A DNA stretch of 64,000 nt, taken from Metapseudomonas otitidis (GTDB taxonomy: Bacteria; Pseudomonadota; Gammaproteobacteria; Pseudomonadales; Pseudomonadaceae). Shown here piece after piece: positions 61,040 through 64,000 of the stretch. Position numbers and translations under genes: made by a program. Under the pieces are notes generated by a model, which searched no databases, was not told where the DNA came from, and saw only the letters and a program-made list of their open reading frames with translations. Each line of letters opens with the position of its first letter. Within the stretch, counting starts at the first letter, position 1. The stretch is from contig NZ_FOJP01000001.1 of NCBI RefSeq assembly GCF_900111835.1, positions 434,001-498,000 on the forward strand. The letters run 5' to 3'.

Positions 61040-61085
61040 TGGTGGGCCCACACGGACTCGAACCGTGGACCAAAGGATTATGAGT
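61040..61085. repeat. Right attachment site (46 bp inside the tRNA gene)
   Basis: Identical to 45252-45297. Integration reconstitutes the tRNA 3' end, so the gene stays functional. The identity ends exactly after the anticodon loop. Confidence 0.95.
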
Positions 61086-61116
61086 CCTCTGCTCTAACCG
61101 ACTGAGCTATAGGCCC
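61040..61116 (-). tRNA. tRNA with CAU anticodon, tRNA-Ile2-type (integration target)
   Basis: A 77-nt tRNA with encoded CCA. The acceptor stem pairs GGGCCTA with TGGGCCC, the D arm is AGCTCAGTCGGTTAGAGC, the anticodon stem-loop is AGGACTCATAATCCT with anticodon CAU, and the T arm is CACGG-TTCGAGT-CCGTG. The ACTCATAATC anticodon arm resembles E. coli ileX, the lysidine-modified Ile tRNA, more than elongator tRNA-Met, although annotation tools may call it Met. The last 46 bases are supplied by the integrated element. Confidence 0.95.
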
Positions 61117-61132
61117 TCAGAAGGCGGGCGGA

Positions 61133-64000
61133 TTATACCGGCGCCTTGTCGGGGGCGCCAACCGTTTGACTGGGGCTGAGGAATTGCCGGGCGAAGACGT
61201 CGGCGGGGACGGGGCGGCTGACGATGTAGCCCTGGATCTGTTCGCAGCCTTCGGCGCGGAGGAAGGCTTCCTGGGCGGGGGTTTCGACGCCTTCGGCGAT
61301 GACGGTGAGCTGCATGCTGTGGCCGAGGGCGATGATGGCGCGGGCGATGGCGGCGTCTTCCTGTTCGTGGGGGAGGCCGCGGACGAAGGATTTGTCGATC
61401 TTGATGATGTCGAGCGGGAGCCGCTTGAGGTAGCTGAGGGAGGAGTAGCCGGTGCCGAAGTCGTCGATGGCCAGTTGCAGGCCGAGGTCCTTGAGGGCGT
61501 GGAGGACGGCGAGGGCTTCTTCGGCCTGGCTCATGATGAAGGTTTCGGTGATTTCCAGTTGCAGGCGTTCGGCGGGGACGCCGGCGCTCCTGAGTTGCTG
61601 GTCGATGCGCTGGACGATGCCGGGCTGGCGCAGCTGGGCGCCGGCGAGGTTGACGGAGAGGGGGCCGAAGGGGGCGTGCTGCTCCTGCCATTCGCGCATC
61701 TGCCGGCAGGCTTCGCTGATGACCCAGTCGCCGAGGGTGAGGATGAAGCCGTTCTCTTCGGCGAGGGGGATGAAGCGTTCGGGGGATATGTCGCCGAAGA
61801 GGGGGTGCTGCCAGCGCAGGAGGGCTTCGGCGCCGATCAGGCGGCCGCTGCGCAGGCAGAGCTTGGGTTGGTAGTAGAGGCAGAGTTCGTGGCGTTCGAG
61901 GGCGCGGCGCAGTTCGTTTTCCAGGGCCATGCGTTCGGTGGCCTGGAAGGTGAGGTCGCGGGTGTAGAGCTCGACGCGGTTCCGGCCTTTGGATTTGGCC
62001 TGGTACATGGCGGCGTCGGCGTTCTTGACGAGGGTGGCGGTGTCGCTGCCGTGTTCGGGGAAGCGGCTGATGCCGATGCTGGCGCTGATGAAGAATTCGT
62101 GGTCCTGGGTCTCGAAGGGGGCGTTGAAGCAGGCGAGCAGGCGCTCGGCCAGTTGCTGGGCCTCTTCGGGGTGGCGCAGGTGCGGCAGGAGGATGATGAA
62201 TTCGTCGCCGCCGAGGCGGGCGACGGTGTCGTTGCGGCCGAGCTGGTTGCCGAGGCGGGTGGCGATGCTCTTGAGGAGGACGTCGCCGATGGGGTGGCCG
62301 AGGCTGTCGTTGATGTGCTTGAAGCGGTCGAGGTCGAGGAACAGGACGGCGCCTTCGTGGCCTTCGCGTTCGCAGGCGGCGAGTGCCTGGCGCAGGCGGC
62401 TTTCGAAGAGGACGCGGTTGGGCAGGCCGGTGAGGGGGTCGTGGTGGGCCTGGTAGTCGAGCCGGGCCTGGGCTTGCTTGAGCGGTGAGATGTCGGCGAA
62501 GACGCCGACGAAGTGGGTGATCTGGCCTTCGGGGTTGCGGACGGCGTTGATGGTGAGCCATTCGGGGAAGGTTTCGCCGTCCTTGCGGCGGTTCCAGATC
62601 TCACCTTGCCAGTGGCCTTCGCGGTTGAGCTGGTCCCACATGTCGACGTAGAAGCCGCGATCGTGGTGGTTGGAGGCGAGCAGGCGGGGTGTCTGGCCGA
62701 GGGCTTCGTGTTCTTCGTAGCCGGTGATGGTGGTGAAGGCGCGGTTGACGGCGAGGATGCGTTGCTGGGTGTCGGTGATCATGACGCCTTCGGCGGTGCT
62801 TTCGAAGACGGTGGCGGCCTGGAGGAGCTCTTCCTGCATCTTCTGCCGGTCGGTGACGTCGCGGGCGATGGTGAGGATGCAGGCTTCGCCACCGACGGGC
62901 AGGGGCTGGGCGGAGAGTTCGCAGATGCGCAGGCTGCCGTCCTTGCTGCGGATGGGGGCGGTGTAGTGGCGCAGGCCGCCTTCTTCGCGGATGGCTTTGA
63001 CCATGTGGTCGCGGTCGGCGGGATTGACCCAGATGCCGAGGTCGAGGGTGGTGCGGTGGTCGGCTTCGCCGAGTTCGTAGCCGGTGATGCGGGTGAAGCC
63101 TTCGTTTGCTTCGATGAGGCAGCCGTCGGCAAGGCGGGTGATGAGGAGACCGTCGGGCGAGGCGTGGAAGGCGCGGGCGAATTTCTCTTCGGAGAGGCGC
63201 AGGCGCTGCTGGGTTTCCTGCAGGACGGTGATGTCGCGCACGACGATGATGAGGGCGGGGACGCCTTCGACATCGGTGGGCTGGGCGGAGAGGAGGCCGG
63301 TGAAGCCTCGGCCGTCGCTGCGGCGGAAGGCCATTTCGAGATTGTGCAGGCTTTCGTGCTGGATGCGCTGGAGCAGGCCGGCGGCGAGGCTGGGGTCGGC
63401 CCAGAGGCCGAGTTCGGTGGCGGTGCGTCCGATGGCCTGTGCGGCACTGAGCCCGGTCTGTTGCTCGAAGGTCTGGTTGACGTCGAGCAGGCGGCCGTCG
63501 CTGCGGCGGGCGAGGGCGATGACGTCGGGGCAGTGGTGGAAGACGGTGGCGAACTTCTGTTCGGAGAGGCGCAGGGCTTCTTCGGTGTGCTTGGCTTCGG
63601 TGATGTCGATCATGAGGCCGCGGATGACGGGGACGTGGCCGTGGTGGATGAGGGTGACGATGTCGCGGATCCAGAGGATGCGGCCGTCGGCGGCGAGCAT
63701 GCGGTAGTCGAAGCTGTGGTCGCGGCCGGCCTGGGTCTCTTGCTGGCAGTAGCAGAAGGCGCGTTCGGCGTCTTCGGGGTGGAGGGTGCGTTGCCAGAAG
63801 CCGGGTTGTTTCCATTCGTCGAGGGGGTAGCCGAGCAGGCGTTCGGCGTGGGGGGAGACGTAGGTGAAGCAGTAGTCGTCGAGGTTCATCTCCCAGGCGA
63901 TGGCGTTGAGGCTTTCGACGAGGCCGCGGTAGTGCTGTTCGCTGTTGCGGAGTTCTTCTTCGAGCAGGGCGCGGCGGTTCATTTCGCCCCGCAGACGGCG
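61133..64000 (-). CDS. rmcA: RmcA-like multi-PAS GGDEF-EAL c-di-GMP protein, C-terminal part (gene extends past the window)
   Basis: The frame is open to the window edge; at least 955 residues are visible. At least three or four PAS domains come first (for example SEQHYRGLVESLNAIAWEMN, EQKFATVFHHCPDVIALA, EEKFARAFHASPDGLLI, TVFESTAEGVMITDTQQ), some with PAC segments. A GGDEF domain with an intact GGDEF motif (RLGGDEFIILL) and an EAL domain with intact EALLRW and DDFGTGYSSL follow. This matches P. aeruginosa RmcA (PA0575), a redox-responsive protein that lowers c-di-GMP, and the same tRNA neighbour is remembered there. The N-terminal sensor and membrane region lies outside. The apparent ATG at 63982 is probably internal. 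Confidence 0.9.
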   Translation of the reverse strand, partial: RRLRGEMNRRALLEEELRNSEQHYRGLVESLNAIAWEMNLDDYCFTYVSPHAERLLGYPLDEWKQPGFWQRTLHPEDAERAFCYCQQETQAGRDHSFDYRMLAADGRILWIRDIVTLIHHGHVPVIRGLMIDITEAKHTEEALRLSEQKFATVFHHCPDVIALARRSDGRLLDVNQTFEQQTGLSAAQAIGRTATELGLWADPSLAAGLLQRIQHESLHNLEMAFRRSDGRGFTGLLSAQPTDVEGVPALIIVVRDITVLQETQQRLRLSEEKFARAFHASPDGLLITRLADGCLIEANEGFTRITGYELGEADHRTTLDLGIWVNPADRDHMVKAIREEGGLRHYTAPIRSKDGSLRICELSAQPLPVGGEACILTIARDVTDRQKMQEELLQAATVFESTAEGVMITDTQQRILAVNRAFTTITGYEEHEALGQTPRLLASNHHDRGFYVDMWDQLNREGHWQGEIWNRRKDGETFPEWLTINAVRNPEGQITHFVGVFADISPLKQAQARLDYQAHHDPLTGLPNRVLFESRLRQALAACEREGHEGAVLFLDLDRFKHINDSLGHPIGDVLLKSIATRLGNQLGRNDTVARLGGDEFIILLPHLRHPEEAQQLAERLLACFNAPFETQDHEFFISASIGISRFPEHGSDTATLVKNADAAMYQAKSKGRNRVELYTRDLTFQATERMALENELRRALERHELCLYYQPKLCLRSGRLIGAEALLRWQHPLFGDISPERFIPLAEENGFILTLGDWVISEACRQMREWQEQHAPFGPLSVNLAGAQLRQPGIVQRIDQQLRSAGVPAERLQLEITETFIMSQAEEALAVLHALKDLGLQLAIDDFGTGYSSLSYLKRLPLDIIKIDKSFVRGLPHEQEDAAIARAIIALGHSMQLTVIAEGVETPAQEAFLRAEGCEQIQGYIVSRPVPADVFARQFLSPSQTVGAPDKAPV

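Overview
The window is a stretch of Pseudomonas chromosome. The G+C-rich core genes, with strong third-position G/C bias, follow the P. aeruginosa PAO1 gene order as I remember it: bioH-bioC-bioD, an acyl-CoA dehydrogenase cluster (PA0506-PA0508-like), the regulatory RNA rsmY, LysR/MOSC/aminotransferase/amidotransferase (PA0528-PA0531-like), a PauB-type oxidoreductase with an XRE-cupin regulator (PA0534-PA0535-like), and finally a tRNA next to an RmcA-like PAS-GGDEF-EAL protein (PA0575-like). No database was available; family calls come from motifs and remembered family features.

Layout. 1-1.8 kb: end of the biotin operon. 1.9-10.2 kb: two small proteins, three paralogous 600-residue acyl-CoA dehydrogenases (the first behind a PsrA-type operator) and a diguanylate cyclase. 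10.2-15.1 kb: an endonuclease I-like protein lacking its catalytic His motif, the GacA-controlled RNA rsmY, a LysR regulator and a four-gene operon. 15.4-25.2 kb: lysine catabolism genes davBA and an Lrp regulator, interrupted and followed by five paralogous two-domain fimbrial tip adhesins with no chaperone or usher nearby. 25.4-34.2 kb: amine, polyamine and agmatine catabolism (PauB-like oxidase, gamma-glutamylpolyamine synthetase-like protein, polyamine-binding protein, agmatinase), with a repeat-flanked TetR/O-methyltransferase pair. 34.2-40.0 kb: tandem 208-bp composite repeats, then a CoA-transferase/GntP-permease operon with its own sigma-54 promoter, three enhancer palindromes and a sigma-54 activator gene.

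41.2-44.3 kb is an A+T-richer island with a cytosine-5 DNA methyltransferase and an OLD-like ATPase/TOPRIM protein whose coding sequence is split by a -1 frame change at an A8C run. 45.25-61.09 kb is an integrative element inserted in a tRNA-Ile(CAU)-type gene, bounded by 46-bp perfect direct repeats and carrying its own tyrosine recombinase. It holds a RelE/HigA toxin-antitoxin pair, replication-type genes, an IncP-like oriT with TraJ and TraK, an isolated trbJ-trbK-trbL block with no relaxase or secretion ATPase, four copies of a KorA-like palindrome, a CoiA-like protein, a tandem GIY-YIG protein, and a compact four-gene operon.

That operon, at 45.7-50.4 kb, is the best candidate for an undescribed system. 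It encodes a cytosine-5 DNA methyltransferase, an HD-domain phosphohydrolase, an ORC/CDC6-like P-loop ATPase and an unrecognised alpha/beta protein, all co-directional and overlapping or within 15 bp of each other. Its promoter contains an 18-bp palindrome between the -35 and -10 hexamers. By composition and location it looks like a mobile anti-phage or self/non-self discrimination module, but no activity can be read from sequence alone.
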